A DNA stretch of 64,000 nucleotides, from contig OY811983.1 in the NCBI GenBank assembly GCA_963681505.1, forward strand, positions 704,001 through 768,000. The letters run 5' to 3'. This DNA comes from Eunapius fragilis (taxonomy: Eukaryota; Porifera; Demospongiae; Spongillida; Spongillidae). Under the pieces are notes generated by a model. The model was not told where the DNA came from. It saw nothing but the letters and a program-made list of their open reading frames with translations, and searched no databases. A program made the position numbers and the translations under genes. Of this stretch, positions 27,701 to 42,470 are shown piece by piece (the stretch's first letter is position 1; every line of letters starts with the position of its first letter).

Positions 27701-30700
27701 GAACCACTAATCTATTTGCATGGTACAGCCAAACCAATGACCTGATTTTAGATGAGGCATTATTATGCGAAAGAAAACAGGTTACTCGTTCGTTCCATGA
27801 CATAGAATCGCAACTCCACAAGTTTGTTTAATTAACACCTTGGTGGGAAGATAGCCAATTTTAACCCATAGAAATGTATGGGAGGGAACCACTAATCTAT
27901 TTGCATGGTACAGCGAAACCAATGAGTTGATAATAGAGGAAGCATGATTATGAGAAAGAAAACAGGTTACTCGTTCGTTCCATGAATACATATCGCAACT
28001 CCACTAGTTTGTTAAATTAACACCGTGGTTGGAACATAGCCAATTTTCTCCCATAGAAATGTATGGGTGGGAACCACTAATCTATTTGCATCGTACAGCC
28101 AAACCAATGAGCTGAATATATAGGAGGCATTATTTAGAGAAAGAAAACAGGTTACTCGTTCGTTCCGTGAATACATATCGCAACTCCACTAGTTTGTTAA
28201 ATTAACACCGTGGTTGGAACATAGCCAATTTTCTCCCATAGAAATGTATGGGAGGGAACCACTAATCTATTTGCATCGTACAGCCAAACCAATGAGCTGA
28301 ATATATAGGAGGCATTATTTAGAGAAAGAAAACAGGTTACTCGTTCGTTCCATGAATACATATCGCAACTCCACTAGTTTGTTAAATTAACACCGTGGTT
28401 GGAACATAGCCAATTTTCTCCCATAGAAATGTATGGGAGCGAACCACTAATCTATTTGCATCATACAGCCAAACCAATGAGCTGAATATATAGGAGGCAT
28501 TATTTTGAGAAAGGAAACAGGTTACTCGTTTGTTCAATGAATACACATCGCAATTCCACAAGTTTGTTATATTAACACCTTGGTTGGAACATAGCCAATT
28601 TTCTCCCATAGAAATTTATGAGAGGGAACCACTAATCTATTTGCATCGTACATCCTAACCAATGAGCTGAATATATAGGAGGCATTATTGAGAGAAACAA
28701 AACAGGTTACTCGTTCGTTCCATGAATACATATCGCAACTCAACTAGTTTGTTAAATGAACACCTTGGTTGGAACATAGCCATTTTTCTCACAAGGAAAT
28801 GTATGGGAGGGAACCACTAATCTATTTGAATGGTAAAGCCTAACCAATGAGCTGATTATAGAGGAGGCATTATTTTGTAATAGAAAACAGGTTACTCGTT
28901 CGTTCCATGAAGTAGAATCGCAACTCCACTAGTTTGCTAAATTAACACCTTGGTGGGAAGATAGCCAATTTTCTCCCATAGAAATGTATGGGAGGGAACC
29001 ACTAATCTTTTTGCATCATACAGCCAAATCAATGAGCTGAATATATAGGAGGCATTATTTTGAGAAAGGAAACAGGTTACTCGTTTGTTCAATGATTACA
29101 CATCGCAATTCCACTAGTTTGTTATATTAACACCTTGGTTGGAACATAGCCAATTTTCTCCCATAGAAATGTATGGGAGGGAACCACTAATCTATTAGCA
29201 TCGTACAGCCAAACCAATGAGCTGAATATATAGGTTGCATTATTTAGAGAAAGATAACATGTTACTCGTTCGTTCCATGAATACATATCGCAACACCACT
29301 AGTTTGTTTAATTAACACCTTTGTTGGACCATAGCCAATTTTCTCCCATAGAAATGTATGGGAGGGAACCACTAATCTATTTGAATGGTACAGCCAAACC
29401 AATGAGCTGATTATAGAGGAGGCATTATTTTGAAAAAGAAAACAGGTTACTCGTTCGTTCCATGAAGAAGGATCGCAACTCCACTAGTTTGTGAAATTAA
29501 CACCTTGGTGGGAAGATAACCAATTTTCTACCATAGAAATGTATGGGAGGGAACCACTAATCTATTTGCATCGTACAGCCAAACCAATGAGCTGAATATA
29601 TAGGAGGCATTATTTAGAGAAAGAAAACAGGTTACTCGTTCGTTCCATGAATACATATCGCAACTCCACTAGTTTGTTAAATTAACACCGTGGTTGGAAC
29701 ATAGCCACTTTTCTCCCATAGAAATGTATGGGAGGGAACCACTAATCTATTAGCATCGAACAGCCAAACCAATATGCTGAATATATAGGAGGCATTATTT
29801 AGAGAAAGAAAACAGGTTACTCGTTCGTTCCATGAATACATATCGCAACTCCACTAGTTTGTTAAATTAACACCTTGGTGGGAAGATAGCCAATTTTCTC
29901 CCATAGAAATGTATAGGAGGGAACCACTAATCTACTTGCATCGTACAGCCAAACCAATGAGCTGAATATATAGGAGGCATTATTTAGAGAAAGAAAACAG
30001 GTTACTCGTTCGTTCCATGAATACATATCGCAACTCCACTAGTTTGTTTAATTAACACCTTTGTTGGACCATAGCCAATTTTCTCCCATAGAAATGTATG
30101 GGAGGGATCCACTAATCTATTTGAATGGTACAGCCAAACCAATGAGCTGATTATAGAGGAGGCATTATTTTGAAAAAGAAAACAGGTTACTCGTTCGTTC
30201 CATGAAGAAGGATCGCAACTCCACTAGTTTGTGAAATTAACACCTTGGTGGGAAGATAACCAATTTTCTACCATAGAAATGTATGGGAGGGAACCACTAA
30301 TCTATTTGCATCGTACAGCCAAACCAATGAGCTGAATATATAGGAGGCATTATTTAGAGAAAGAAAACAGGTTACTCGTTCGTTCCATGAATACATATCG
30401 CAACTCCACTAGTTTGTTAAATTAACACCGTGGTTGGAACATAGCCACTTTTCTCCCATAGAAATGTATGGGAGGGAACCACTAATCTATTACCATCGAA
30501 CAGCCAAACCAATATGCTGAATATATAGGAGGCATTATTTAGAGAAAGAAAACAGGTTACTCGTTCGTTCCATGAATACATATCGCAACTCCACTAGTTT
30601 GTTAAATTAACACCTTGGTGGGAAGATAGCCAATTTTCTCCCATAGAAATGTATAGGAGGGAACCACTAATCTACTTGCATCGTACAGCCAAACCAATGA

Positions 30701-31072
30701 GCTGAATATATAGGAGGCATTATTTAGAGAAAGAAAACAGGTTACTCGTTCATTCCATGAATACATATCGCAACTCCACTAGTTTGTTAAATTAACACCG
30801 TGGTTGGAACATAGCCAATTTTCTCCCATAGAAATGTATGGGAGGGAACCACTAATCTATTTGCATCATACAGCCAAACCAATGAGCTGAATATATAGGA
30901 GGCATTATTTTGAGAAAGGAAACAGGTTACTCGTTTGTTCAATGAATACACATCGCAATTCCACAAGTTTGTTATATTAACACCTTGGTTGGAACATAGC
31001 CAATTTTCTCCCATAGAAATTTATGAGAGGGAACCACTAATCTATTTGCATCGTGCAGCCTAACCAATGAGC
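24782..31072 (+). repeat. Satellite A 6.29-kb super-repeat, copy 2
   Basis: Abuts copy 1 directly with no intervening sequence, so this is a tandem duplication of 34 monomers. The same nested 2405-bp repeat is present (28382/30787). Its right half also takes part in a second, overlapping tandem duplication beginning near 28098, which means at least two rounds of block amplification. Confidence 0.88.
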
Positions 31073-34000
31073 TGAATATATAGGAGGCATTATTGAGAGA
31101 AACAAATCAGGTTACTCGTTCGTTCCATGAATACATATCGCAACTCAACTAGTTTGTTAAATGAACACCTTGGTTGGAACATAGCCATTTTTCTCACAAG
31201 GAAATGTATGGGAGGGAACCACTAATCTATTTGAATGGTAAAGCCAAACCAATGAGCTGATTATAGAGGAGGCATTATTTTGTAATAGAAAACAGGTTAC
31301 TCGTTCGTTCCATGAAGTAGGATCGCAACTCCACTAGTTTGCTAAATTAACACCTTGGTGGGAAGATAGCCAATTTTCTCCCATAGAAATGTATGGGAGG
31401 GAACCACTAATCTTTTTGCATTATACAGCCAAACCAATGAGCTGAATATATAGGAGGCATTATTTTGAGAAAGGAAACAGGTTACTCGTTCGTTCCATGA
31501 ATACATATCGCAACTCCACTAGTTTGTTTAATTAACACCTTTGTTGGACCATAGCCAATTTTCTCCCATAGAAATGTATGGGAGGGAACCACTAATCATT
31601 TGAATGGTACAGCCAAACCAATGAGCTGATTATAGAGGAGGCATTATTTTGAAAAAGAAAACAGGTTACTCGTTCGTTCCATGAAGAAGGATCGCAACTC
31701 CACTAGTTTGTGAAATTAACACCTTGGTGGGAAGATAGCCAATTTTCTACCATAGAAATGTATGGGAGGGAACCACTAATCTATTTGCATCGTACAGCCA
31801 AACCAATGAGCTGAATATATAGGAGGCATTATTTAGAGAAAGAAAACAGGTTACTCGTTCGTTCCATGAATACATATCGCAACTCCACTAGTTTGTTAAA
31901 TTAACACCCTGGTTGGAACATAACCACTTCTCTCCCATAGAAATGTATGGGAGGGAACCACTAATCTATTTGCATCGTACAGCCAAACCAATGAGCTGAA
32001 TATATAGGAGGCATTATTTAGAGAAAGAAAACAGGTTACTCGTTCGTTCCATGAATACATATCGCAACTCCACTAGTTTGTTAAATTAACACCCTGGTTG
32101 GAACATAACCACTTCTCTCCCATAGAAATGTATGGGAGGGAACCACTAATCTATTAGCATCGAACAGCCAAACCAATATGCTGAATATATAGGAGGCATT
32201 ATTTAGACAAAGAAAACAGGTTACTCGTTCGTTCCATGAATACATATCGCAACTCCACTAGTTTGTTAAATTAACACCTTGGTGGGAAGATAGCCAATTT
32301 TCTCCCATAGAAATGTATAGGAGGGAACCACTAATCTACTTGCATCGTACAGCCAAACCAATGAGCTGAATATATAGGAGGCATTATTTAGAGAAAGAAA
32401 ACAGGTTACTCGTTCGTTCCATGAATACATATCGCAACTCCACTAGTTTGTTAAATTTACACCGTGGTTGGAACATAGCCAATTTTCTCCCATAGAAATG
32501 TATAGGAGGGAACCACTAATCTATTTGAATGGTACAGCCAAACCAATGAGCTGATTATAGAGGATGCATTATTTTGTATAAGAAAACATGTTGCTCGTTC
32601 GTTCCATGAAGTAGGATCGCAACTCCACTAGTTTGCTAAATTAACACCTTGGTGGGAAGATAGCCAATTTTCTCCCATAGAAATGTATGGGAGGGAACCA
32701 CTAATCTACTTGCATCGTACAGCCAAACCAATGAGCTGAATATATAGGAGGCATCATTTAGAGAAAGAAAACAGATTACTCGTTCGTTCCATGAATACAT
32801 ATCGCAACTCCACTAGTTTGTTAAATTAACACCGTGGTTGGAACATAGCCAATTTTCTCCCATAGATATGTATGGGAGGGAACCACTAATCTACTTGCAT
32901 CGTACAGCCAAACCAATGAGCTGAATATATAGGAGGCATTATTTAGAGAAAGAATACAGGTTACTCGTTCGTTCCATGAATACATATCGCAACTCCACTA
33001 GTTTGTTAAATTAACACCGTGGTTGGAACATAGCCAATTTTCTCCCATAGAAATGTATGGGAGGGAACCACTAATCTAGTTGCATCGTACGGCCAAACCA
33101 ATTAGCTGAATATATAGGAGGCATTATTTAGAGAAAGAAAACAGATTACTCGTTCGTTCCATGAATACATATCGCAACTCCACTAGTTTGTAAAATTAAC
33201 ACCGTGGTGGGAAGATAGCCAATTTTCTCCCATAGAAATGTATGGGAGGGAACCACTAATCTATTTGCATGGTACAGCCAAACCAATGAGCTGATTATAG
33301 AGGAGGAATTATTTAGGGAAAGAACACAAGTTACTCGTTCGTTCCATGAATACATATCGCAACTCAACTAGTTTGTTAAATGAACACATTGGTTGGTACA
33401 TAGCCAATTTTCTCCCATAGAAATGTATGGGAGGGAACCACTAATCTATTTGCATGGTACAGCCAAACCAATGACCTGATTTTAGAGGAGGCATTATTAT
33501 GCGAAAGAAAACAGGTTACTCGTTCGTTCCATGACATAGGATCGCAACTCCATAAGTTTGTTTAATTAACACTTTGGTGGGAAGATAGCCAATTTTCACC
33601 CATAGAAATGTATGGGAGGGAACCACTAATCTATTTGCATGGTACAGCCAAACCAATGAGCTGATTATAGAGGAGGCATTATTTAGGGAAAGAAAACAAG
33701 TTAATCGTTCGTTCCATGAATACATATCGCAACTCAACTAGTTTGTTAAATGAACACATTGGTTGGAACATAGCCAATTTTCTCCCATAGAAATGTATGG
33801 GAGGGAACCACTAATCTATTTGCATGGTACAGCCAAACCAATGACCTGATTTTAGAGGAGGCATTATTATGCGAAAGAAAACAGGTTACTCGTTCGTTCC
33901 ATGACATAGAATCGCAACTCCACAAGTTTGTTTAATTAACACCTTGGTGGGAAGATAGCCAATTTTAACCCATAGAAATGTATGGGAGGGAACCACTAAT

Positions 34001-34201
34001 CTATTTGCATGGTACAGCGAAACCAATGAGTTGATAATAGAGGAAGCATGATTATGAGAAAGAAAACAGGTTACTCGTTCGTTCCATGAAGTAGGATCGC
34101 AACTCCACAAGTTTGTTTTATTAACACCTTGGTGGGAAGATACCCAATTTTCACCCATAGAAATGTATGGGAGGGAACCACTAATCTATTTGCATGGTAC
34201 A
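28098..34201 (+). repeat. Satellite A 6.1-kb super-repeat, overlapping pair, copy 1
   Basis: Matches 34202-40490. The offset is 6104 bp on the left (28382/34486, 30787/36891) but 6289 bp on the right (33146/39435, 33516/39805, 33886/40175). The 185-bp change falls near 31490. There this copy jumps from GAGAAAGGAAACAGG straight to a GAATACATATCGC / TGTTTAATTAACACC unit, while the other copy has one additional monomer. One whole unit has therefore been lost here or gained there. Confidence 0.87.
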
Positions 34202-37200
34202 GCCAAACCAATGAGCTGAATATATAGGAGGCATTATTTAGAGAAAGAAAACAGGTTACTCGTTCGTTCCGTGAATACATATCGCAACTCCACTAGTTTG
34301 TTAAATTAACACCGTGGTTGGAACATAGCCAATTTTCTCCCATAGAAATGTATGGGAGGGAACCACTAATCTATTTGCATCGTACAGCCAAACCAATGAG
34401 CTGAATATATAGGAGGCATTATTTAGAGAAAGAAAACAGGTTACTCGTTCGTTCCATGAATACATATCGCAACTCCACTAGTTTGTTAAATTAACACCGT
34501 GGTTGGAACATAGCCAATTTTCTCCCATAGAAATGTATGGGAGCGAACCACTAATCTATTTGCATCATACAGCCAAACCAATGAGCTGAATATATAGGAG
34601 GCATTATTTTGAGAAAGGAAACAGGTTACTCGTTTGTTCAATGAATACACATCGCAATTCCACAAGTTTGTTATATTAACACCTTGGTTGGAACATAGCC
34701 AATTTTCTCCCATAGAAATTTATGAGAGGGAACCACTAATCTATTTGCATCGTACATCCTAACCAATGAGCTGAATATATAGGAGGCATTATTGAGAGAA
34801 ACAAAACAGGTTACTCGTTCGTTCCATGAATACATATCGCAACTCAACTAGTTTGTTAAATGAACACCTTGGTTGGAACATAGCCATTTTTCTCACAAGG
34901 AAATGTATGGGAGGGAACCACTAATCTATTTGAATGGTAAAGCCTAACCAATGAGCTGATTATAGAGGAGGCATTATTTTGTAATAGAAAACAGGTTACT
35001 CGTTCGTTCCATGAAGTAGAATCGCAACTCCACTAGTTTGCTAAATTAACACCTTGGTGGGAAGATAGCCAATTTTCTCCCATAGAAATGTATGGGAGGG
35101 AACCACTAATCTTTTTGCATCATACAGCCAAATCAATGAGCTGAATATATAGGAGGCATTATTTTGAGAAAGGAAACAGGTTACTCGTTTGTTCAATGAT
35201 TACACATCGCAATTCCACTAGTTTGTTATATTAACACCTTGGTTGGAACATAGCCAATTTTCTCCCATAGAAATGTATGGGAGGGAACCACTAATCTATT
35301 AGCATCGTACAGCCAAACCAATGAGCTGAATATATAGGTTGCATTATTTAGAGAAAGATAACATGTTACTCGTTCGTTCCATGAATACATATCGCAACAC
35401 CACTAGTTTGTTTAATTAACACCTTTGTTGGACCATAGCCAATTTTCTCCCATAGAAATGTATGGGAGGGAACCACTAATCTATTTGAATGGTACAGCCA
35501 AACCAATGAGCTGATTATAGAGGAGGCATTATTTTGAAAAAGAAAACAGGTTACTCGTTCGTTCCATGAAGAAGGATCGCAACTCCACTAGTTTGTGAAA
35601 TTAACACCTTGGTGGGAAGATAACCAATTTTCTACCATAGAAATGTATGGGAGGGAACCACTAATCTATTTGCATCGTACAGCCAAACCAATGAGCTGAA
35701 TATATAGGAGGCATTATTTAGAGAAAGAAAACAGGTTACTCGTTCGTTCCATGAATACATATCGCAACTCCACTAGTTTGTTAAATTAACACCGTGGTTG
35801 GAACATAGCCACTTTTCTCCCATAGAAATGTATGGGAGGGAACCACTAATCTATTAGCATCGAACAGCCAAACCAATATGCTGAATATATAGGAGGCATT
35901 ATTTAGAGAAAGAAAACAGGTTACTCGTTCGTTCCATGAATACATATCGCAACTCCACTAGTTTGTTAAATTAACACCTTGGTGGGAAGATAGCCAATTT
36001 TCTCCCATAGAAATGTATAGGAGGGAACCACTAATCTACTTGCATCGTACAGCCAAACCAATGAGCTGAATATATAGGAGGCATTATTTAGAGAAAGAAA
36101 ACAGGTTACTCGTTCGTTCCATGAATACATATCGCAACTCCACTAGTTTGTTTAATTAACACCTTTGTTGGACCATAGCCAATTTTCTCCCATAGAAATG
36201 TATGGGAGGGATCCACTAATCTATTTGAATGGTACAGCCAAACCAATGAGCTGATTATAGAGGAGGCATTATTTTGAAAAAGAAAACAGGTTACTCGTTC
36301 GTTCCATGAAGAAGGATCGCAACTCCACTAGTTTGTGAAATTAACACCTTGGTGGGAAGATAACCAATTTTCTACCATAGAAATGTATGGGAGGGAACCA
36401 CTAATCTATTTGCATCGTACAGCCAAACCAATGAGCTGAATATATAGGAGGCATTATTTAGAGAAAGAAAACAGGTTACTCGTTCGTTCCATGAATACAT
36501 ATCGCAACTCCACTAGTTTGTTAAATTAACACCGTGGTTGGAACATAGCCACTTTTCTCCCATAGAAATGTATGGGAGGGAACCACTAATCTATTACCAT
36601 CGAACAGCCAAACCAATATGCTGAATATATAGGAGGCATTATTTAGAGAAAGAAAACAGGTTACTCGTTCGTTCCATGAATACATATCGCAACTCCACTA
36701 GTTTGTTAAATTAACACCTTGGTGGGAAGATAGCCAATTTTCTCCCATAGAAATGTATAGGAGGGAACCACTAATCTACTTGCATCGTACAGCCAAACCA
36801 ATGAGCTGAATATATAGGAGGCATTATTTAGAGAAAGAAAACAGGTTACTCGTTCATTCCATGAATACATATCGCAACTCCACTAGTTTGTTAAATTAAC
36901 ACCGTGGTTGGAACATAGCCAATTTTCTCCCATAGAAATGTATGGGAGGGAACCACTAATCTATTTGCATCATACAGCCAAACCAATGAGCTGAATATAT
37001 AGGAGGCATTATTTTGAGAAAGGAAACAGGTTACTCGTTTGTTCAATGAATACACATCGCAATTCCACAAGTTTGTTATATTAACACCTTGGTTGGAACA
37101 TAGCCAATTTTCTCCCATAGAAATTTATGAGAGGGAACCACTAATCTATTTGCATCGTGCAGCCTAACCAATGAGCTGAATATATAGGAGGCATTATTGA

Positions 37201-40200
37201 GAGAAACAAATCAGGTTACTCGTTCGTTCCATGAATACATATCGCAACTCAACTAGTTTGTTAAATGAACACCTTGGTTGGAACATAGCCATTTTTCTCA
37301 CAAGGAAATGTATGGGAGGGAACCACTAATCTATTTGAATGGTAAAGCCAAACCAATGAGCTGATTATAGAGGAGGCATTATTTTGTAATAGAAAACAGG
37401 TTACTCGTTCGTTCCATGAAGTAGGATCGCAACTCCACTAGTTTGCTAAATTAACACCTTGGTGGGAAGATAGCCAATTTTCTCCCATAGAAATGTATGG
37501 GAGGGAACCACTAATCTTTTTGCATTATACAGCCAAACCAATGAGCTGAATATATAGGAGGCATTATTTTGAGAAAGGAAACAGGTTACTCGTTTGTTCA
37601 ATGAATACACATCGCAATTCCACTAGTTTGTTATATTAACACCTTGGTTGGAACATAGCCAATTTTCTCCCATAGAAATGTATGGGAGGGAACCACTAAT
37701 CTATTAGCATCGTACAGCCAAACCAATGAGCTGAATATATAGGAGGCATTATTTAGAGAAAGATAACAGGTTACTCGTTCGTTCCATGAATACATATCGC
37801 AACTCCACTAGTTTGTTTAATTAACACCTTTGTTGGACCATAGCCAATTTTCTCCCATAGAAATGTATGGGAGGGAACCACTAATCATTTGAATGGTACA
37901 GCCAAACCAATGAGCTGATTATAGAGGAGGCATTATTTTGAAAAAGAAAACAGGTTACTCGTTCGTTCCATGAAGAAGGATCGCAACTCCACTAGTTTGT
38001 GAAATTAACACCTTGGTGGGAAGATAGCCAATTTTCTACCATAGAAATGTATGGGAGGGAACCACTAATCTATTTGCATCGTACAGCCAAACCAATGAGC
38101 TGAATATATAGGAGGCATTATTTAGAGAAAGAAAACAGGTTACTCGTTCGTTCCATGAATACATATCGCAACTCCACTAGTTTGTTAAATTAACACCCTG
38201 GTTGGAACATAACCACTTCTCTCCCATAGAAATGTATGGGAGGGAACCACTAATCTATTTGCATCGTACAGCCAAACCAATGAGCTGAATATATAGGAGG
38301 CATTATTTAGAGAAAGAAAACAGGTTACTCGTTCGTTCCATGAATACATATCGCAACTCCACTAGTTTGTTAAATTAACACCCTGGTTGGAACATAACCA
38401 CTTCTCTCCCATAGAAATGTATGGGAGGGAACCACTAATCTATTAGCATCGAACAGCCAAACCAATATGCTGAATATATAGGAGGCATTATTTAGAGAAA
38501 GAAAACAGGTTACTCGTTCGTTCCATGAATACATATCGCAACTCCACTAGTTTGTTAAATTAACACCTTGGTGGGAAGATAGCCAATTTTCTCCCATAGA
38601 AATGTATAGGAGGGAACCACTAATCTACTTGCATCGTACAGCCAAACCAATGAGCTGAATATATAGGAGGCATTATTTAGAGAAAGAAAACAGGTTACTC
38701 GTTCGTTCCATGAATACATATCGCAACTCCACTAGTTTGTTAAATTTACACCGTGGTTGGAACATAGCCAATTTTCTCCCATAGAAATGTATAGGAGGGA
38801 ACCACTAATCTATTTGAATGGTACAGCCAAACCAATGAGCTGATTATAGAGGATGCATTATTTTGTATAAGAAAACATGTTGCTCGTTCGTTCCATGAAG
38901 TAGGATCGCAACTCCACTAGTTTGCTAAATTAACACCTTGGTGGGAAGATAGCCAATTTTCTCCCATAGAAATGTATGGGAGGGAACCACTAATCTACTT
39001 GCATCGTACAGCCAAACCAATGAGCTGAATATATAGGAGGCATCATTTAGAGAAAGAAAACAGATTACTCGTTCGTTCCATGAATACATATCGCAACTCC
39101 ACTAGTTTGTTAAATTAACACCGTGGTTGGAACATAGCCAATTTTCTCCCATAGATATGTATGGGAGGGAACCACTAATCTACTTGCATCGTACAGCCAA
39201 ACCAATGAGCTGAATATATAGGAGGCATTATTTAGAGAAAGAATACAGGTTACTCGTTCGTTCCATGAATACATATCGCAACTCCACTAGTTTGTTAAAT
39301 TAACACCGTGGTTGGAACATAGCCAATTTTCTCCCATAGAAATGTATGGGAGGGAACCACTAATCTAGTTGCATCGTACGGCCAAACCAATTAGCTGAAT
39401 ATATAGGAGGCATTATTTAGAGAAAGAAAACAGATTACTCGTTCGTTCCATGAATACATATCGCAACTCCACTAGTTTGTAAAATTAACACCGTGGTGGG
39501 AAGATAGCCAATTTTCTCCCATAGAAATGTATGGGAGGGAACCACTAATCTATTTGCATGGTACAGCCAAACCAATGAGCTGATTATAGAGGAGGAATTA
39601 TTTAGGGAAAGAACACAAGTTACTCGTTCGTTCCATGAATACATATCGCAACTCAACTAGTTTGTTAAATGAACACATTGGTTGGTACATAGCCAATTTT
39701 CTCCCATAGAAATGTATGGGAGGGAACCACTAATCTATTTGCATGGTACAGCCAAACCAATGACCTGATTTTAGAGGAGGCATTATTATGCGAAAGAAAA
39801 CAGGTTACTCGTTCGTTCCATGACATAGGATCGCAACTCCATAAGTTTGTTTAATTAACACTTTGGTGGGAAGATAGCCAATTTTCACCCATAGAAATGT
39901 ATGGGAGGGAACCACTAATCTATTTGCATGGTACAGCCAAACCAATGAGCTGATTATAGAGGAGGCATTATTTAGGGAAAGAAAACAAGTTAATCGTTCG
40001 TTCCATGAATACATATCGCAACTCAACTAGTTTGTTAAATGAACACATTGGTTGGAACATAGCCAATTTTCTCCCATAGAAATGTATGGGAGGGAACCAC
40101 TAATCTATTTGCATGGTACAGCCAAACCAATGACCTGATTTTAGAGGAGGCATTATTATGCGAAAGAAAACAGGTTACTCGTTCGTTCCATGACATAGAA

Positions 40201-40490
40201 TCGCAACTCCACAAGTTTGTTTAATTAACACCTTGGTGGGAAGATAGCCAATTTTAACCCATAGAAATGTATGGGAGGGAACCACTAATCTATTTGCATG
40301 GTACAGCGAAACCAATGAGTTGATAATAGAGGAAGCATGATTATGAGAAAGAAAACAGGTTACTCGTTCGTTCCATGAAGTAGGATCGCAACTCCACAAG
40401 TTTGTTTTATTAACACCTTGGTGGGAAGATACCCAATTTTCACCCATAGAAATGTATGGGAGGGAACCACTAATCTATTTGCATGGTACA
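34202..40490 (+). repeat. Satellite A 6.29-kb super-repeat, overlapping pair, copy 2
   Basis: Second copy of 28098-34201, retaining the monomer missing there. Both copies share a rare 2-bp deletion (CTAATCATTTGAATGG, near 31596 and 37886), which confirms common descent rather than independent homogenisation. Similarity ends near 40490, where this copy continues GAGCTGATTATAGAGG. Confidence 0.87.
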
Positions 40491-42465
40491 GCCAAACCAA
40501 TGAGCTGATTATAGAGGAGGCATTATTTAGGGAAAGAACACAAGTTACTCGTTCGTTCCATGAATACATTTCGCAACTCAACTAGTTTGTTAAATGAACA
40601 CATTGGTTGGAACATAGCCAATTTTCTCCCATAGCAATGTATGGGAGGGAACCACTAATCTATTTGCATGGTACAGCCAAACCAATGACCTGATTTTAGA
40701 GGAGGCATTATTATGCGAAAGAAAACAGGTTACTCGTTCGTTCCATGACATAGGATCGCAACTCCACAAGTTTGTTTAATTAACACCTTGGTGGGAAGAT
40801 AGCCAATTTTCACCCATAGAAATGTATGGGAGGGAACCACTAATCTATTTGCATGGTACAGCCAAACCAATGAGCTGATTATAGAGGAGGCATTATTTAG
40901 GGAAAGAAAACAAGTTAATCGTTCTTTCCATGAGTACATATCGAAACTCAACTAGTTTGTTAAATGAACACATTGGTTGGAACATAGCCAATTTTCTCCC
41001 ATAGAAATGTATGGGAGGGAACCACTAATCTATTTGCATGGTACAGCCAAACCAATGAGCTGAATATATAGGAGGCATTATTTAGAGAAAGAAAACAGGT
41101 TACTCGTTCGTTCCATGAATACATATCGCAACTCCACTAGTTTGTTTTATTAACACCTTGGTGGGAAAATAGCCAATTTTCACCCATAGAAATGTATGGG
41201 AGGGAACCACTAATCTATTTGCATGGTACAGCAAACCAATGAGCTGATTATAGAGGAGGCATTATTTAGGGAAAGAACACAAGTTACTCGTTCGTTCCAT
41301 GAACACATATCGCCACTCAACTAGTTTGTTAAATGAACACATTGGTTGGAACATAGGCAATTTTCTCCCATAGAAATGTATGGGAGGGAACCACTAATCT
41401 ATTAGCATGGTACAGCCAAACCAATGACCTGATTTTAGAGGAGGCATTATTATGCGAAAGAAAACAGGTTACTCGTTCGTTCCATGACATAGGATCGCAA
41501 TTCCACAAGTTTGTTTAATTAACACCTTGGTGGGAATATAGCCAATTTTCACCCATAGAAATGTATGGGAGGGAACCACTAATCTATTTGCATGGTACAG
41601 CGAAACCAATGAGTTGATAATATTGGAGGCATTATTATGAGAAAGAAAACAGGTTACTCGTTCGTTCCATGAAGTAGGATCGCAACTCCACAAGTTTGTT
41701 TTATTAACACCTTGGTGGGAAGATACCCAATTTTCACCGATAGAAATGTATGGGAGGGAACCACTAATCTATTTGCATCGTACAGCCAAACCAATGAGTT
41801 GATAATAGAGGAGGCGTGATTATGAGAAAGAAAACAGGTTACTCGTTCGTTCCATGAATACATATCGCAACTCAACAAGTTTGTTAAATGAACACCCTGG
41901 TTGGAGCATAGCCAATTTTCTCCCATAGAAATGTATGGGAGGGAACCACTAATCTATTTGCATGATACAGCCAAACCAATGAGCTGATTATAGAGGAGGC
42001 ATTATATAGGGAAAGAACACAAGTTACTCGTTCGTTCCATGAATACATTTCGCAATTCAACCAGTTTGTTCAATGAACACCTTGGTTGGAACATAGCCAT
42101 TTTTCTCCCATAGAAATGTATGGGAGGGAACCACTAATCTATTTGTATGGTACAGCCAAACCAATGACCTGATTTTAGAGGAGGCATTATTATGAGAAAG
42201 AAAACAGGTTACTCATTCGTTCCATGAAATAGGATCGCAACTCCACAAGTTTGTTTAATTAACACCTTGGTGGGAAGAAAGCCAATTTTCACCCATAGAA
42301 ATGTATGGGAGGGAACCACTAATCTATTTGCATGGTACAGCGAAACCAATGAGTTGATAATAGAGGAGGCATTTTTATGAGAAAGAAAACAGGTTACTCG
42401 TTCGTTCCATGAAGTAGGATCGCAACTCCACAAGTTTGTTTTATTAACACCTTGGTGGGAAGATA
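40491..42465 (+). repeat. Satellite A domain IV: tail before the B junction
   Basis: About 10.7 monomers alternating TTATGCGAAAGAAAACAGG / CCATGACATAGGATCGC units with GGGAAAGAA(A/C)ACAAGTTA units, an approximately dimeric (370-bp) pattern. Private changes are denser than in the super-repeats (a 1-bp loss at about 41231, AGGCAATTTTC near 41354, TTCAACCAGTTTGTTCAATG near 42056). This fits the usual view that array edges are less homogenised than interiors. Confidence 0.8.
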
Positions 42466-42470
42466 TTGCT
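42461..42470. other. Junction satellite A to satellite B
   Basis: The last A unit breaks off inside GGTGGGAAGATA(GCC), with AGATA ending at 42465, and the next base starts satellite B (TTGCTCCCACG). There is no spacer, target-site duplication or mobile-element end at the join. Confidence 0.9.

Larger units (their letters stand above)
1..42465 (+). repeat. Satellite A: 185-bp tandem array
   Basis: Head-to-tail tandem array with a 185-bp period, about 229 copies, continuous from the window edge to an abrupt end. Matching landmarks recur at exact or near multiples of 185 (for example 1110, 2405 = 13 units, 5551 = 30 units + 1, 6291 = 34 units + 1). Each unit holds a conserved order: a CTCCCATA/TATGGGAG dyad, GGGAACCACTAATCTATT, CCAAACCAATGAGCTGA, AGGAGGCATTATT, GTTACTCGTTCGTTCCATGA, ATCGCAACTC, AGTTTGTTAAAT, then CACCTTGGT(T/G)GGAA and ATAGCCAATTTT. 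All copies share one orientation. Units fall into two main classes: GAAGTAGGATCGC with GGTGGGAAGATAG, and GAATACATATCGC with GGTTGGAACATAG. A minority have an extra T (CAATTTTTCTCCC, around 9538, 14535, 16015 and 17685). The unit is close to a nucleosome repeat length, as in many centromeric satellites. No function is shown by the sequence itself. Confidence 0.98.
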
